The position numbers and the translations under genes were made by a program. The notes beneath the pieces were generated by a model. That model saw nothing but the letters and a program-made list of their open reading frames with translations. It was not told the DNA's origin and made no database searches. From JADLDV01 sp964546355 (GTDB lineage: Bacteria; Patescibacteriota; Minisyncoccia; Phycocordibacterales; UBA9973): a stretch of 5,466 bases of DNA. This document shows positions 5,271 to 5,466 of this stretch, one piece after another. Position 1 is the first letter of the stretch. Each line of letters starts with the position of its first letter. The stretch covers positions 1 through 5,466 of the forward strand of contig CAZJJM010000035.1 of assembly GCA_964546355.1 (NCBI GenBank), in the 5' to 3' direction.

Positions 5271-5466
5271 TTTCTTCGATTGTTATTGGTATATAACCAC
5301 ATACTTGTAATTCTTTTGGCGTTGCAATAATCTTATCTACAACATTAACCAATATCGCTCTTTTTAGTTCAAAATTGAGGCTGAATATTTTTTCTATGAA
5401 TTATATTTTTTATCATATATATATAATTGTATCATGTTTTTTATTTTTCAATATCTAGAAATGGGC
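5271..5466. other. AT-rich noncoding region upstream of ychF
   Basis: This stretch is mostly A/T with an (AT)n run near 5415-5426 and several -10-like hexamers on the minus strand, for example TATATA at 5295-5290 (19 nt before the ychF ATG, preceded by TGTGGT) and an exact TATAAT at 5405-5400. None has a good -35 at normal spacing, so the ychF promoter cannot be fixed. I see no RNA gene, no hairpin terminator and no convincing reading frame here; a minus-strand frame open from about 5398 lacks an ATG and runs into ychF out of frame. Confidence 0.5.

Noticed and set aside
5149..5398. Minus-strand frame beginning in the ychF upstream region (possible start TTG at 5352)
   Set aside because: It lacks an ATG, overlaps the first 120 bp of ychF in another frame, and its end is simply out-of-frame ychF P-loop sequence. 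A remnant cannot be excluded for 5271-5398.
5413..5426. (AT)n run near the window end as a possible repeat or regulatory element
   Set aside because: Short low-complexity sequence is expected in AT-rich intergenic DNA; no second copy or structure supports a role.
1..5466. Search for CRISPR array, tRNA, rRNA, transposase, insertion-sequence ends or a defence-type gene cluster
   Set aside because: No spaced direct repeats, cloverleaf, conserved rRNA segment, transposase motif or recognisable defence gene was seen; the only repeats are the heptad codons and two terminator hairpins.

Overview
The window looks like ordinary chromosomal sequence from a low-to-moderate GC (roughly 30-45 %) bacterium, most likely a member of the Candidate Phyla Radiation / Patescibacteria (Parcubacteria-like). 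That placement is an inference from three things. The LeuRS carries a long insert and signature blocks that I recall from Bacteroidetes-type and CPR enzymes. The small membrane proteins have a familiar CPR look. Almost no start codon is preceded by a Shine-Dalgarno sequence. No database search was possible. The standard genetic code fits every gene.

Layout. From 1 to 1997, on the minus strand, lies leucyl-tRNA synthetase (leuS), cut at its C-terminal end by the window edge. A perfect 24-bp hairpin (2010-2061) separates it from an upstream four-helix membrane protein (2069-2611, minus). That gene and a plus-strand gene (2650-3297) diverge from a shared 38-bp promoter region. The plus-strand gene encodes a DUF1003-like two-helix membrane protein with an 11-heptad acidic coiled coil. 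It converges, through a bidirectional terminator (3299-3334), on a 75-residue single-helix membrane protein (3341-3568, minus) that has a perfect consensus promoter. Upstream of that, on the minus strand, are a GNAT-type acetyltransferase (3656-4129) and, 22 bp before it, the complete translation-associated ATPase/GTPase gene ychF (4152-5270). The last 196 bp are AT-rich noncoding sequence upstream of ychF.

How the genes relate. leuS and ychF are both translation-related housekeeping genes, but nothing shows that they work together. The three membrane proteins are of unknown function and each appears to have its own promoter. The most informative pattern is transcriptional. Good -10 elements lie only 6-9 nt before the start codons of leuS, the 180-residue protein and the coiled-coil protein, which predicts leaderless or nearly leaderless mRNAs. 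At leuS the promoter is embedded in the terminator of the gene before it. I see no phage, transposon, CRISPR, tRNA or rRNA, and no clear new multi-gene system. The segment 3341-4151 is more AT-rich than its flanks and may have a different history.
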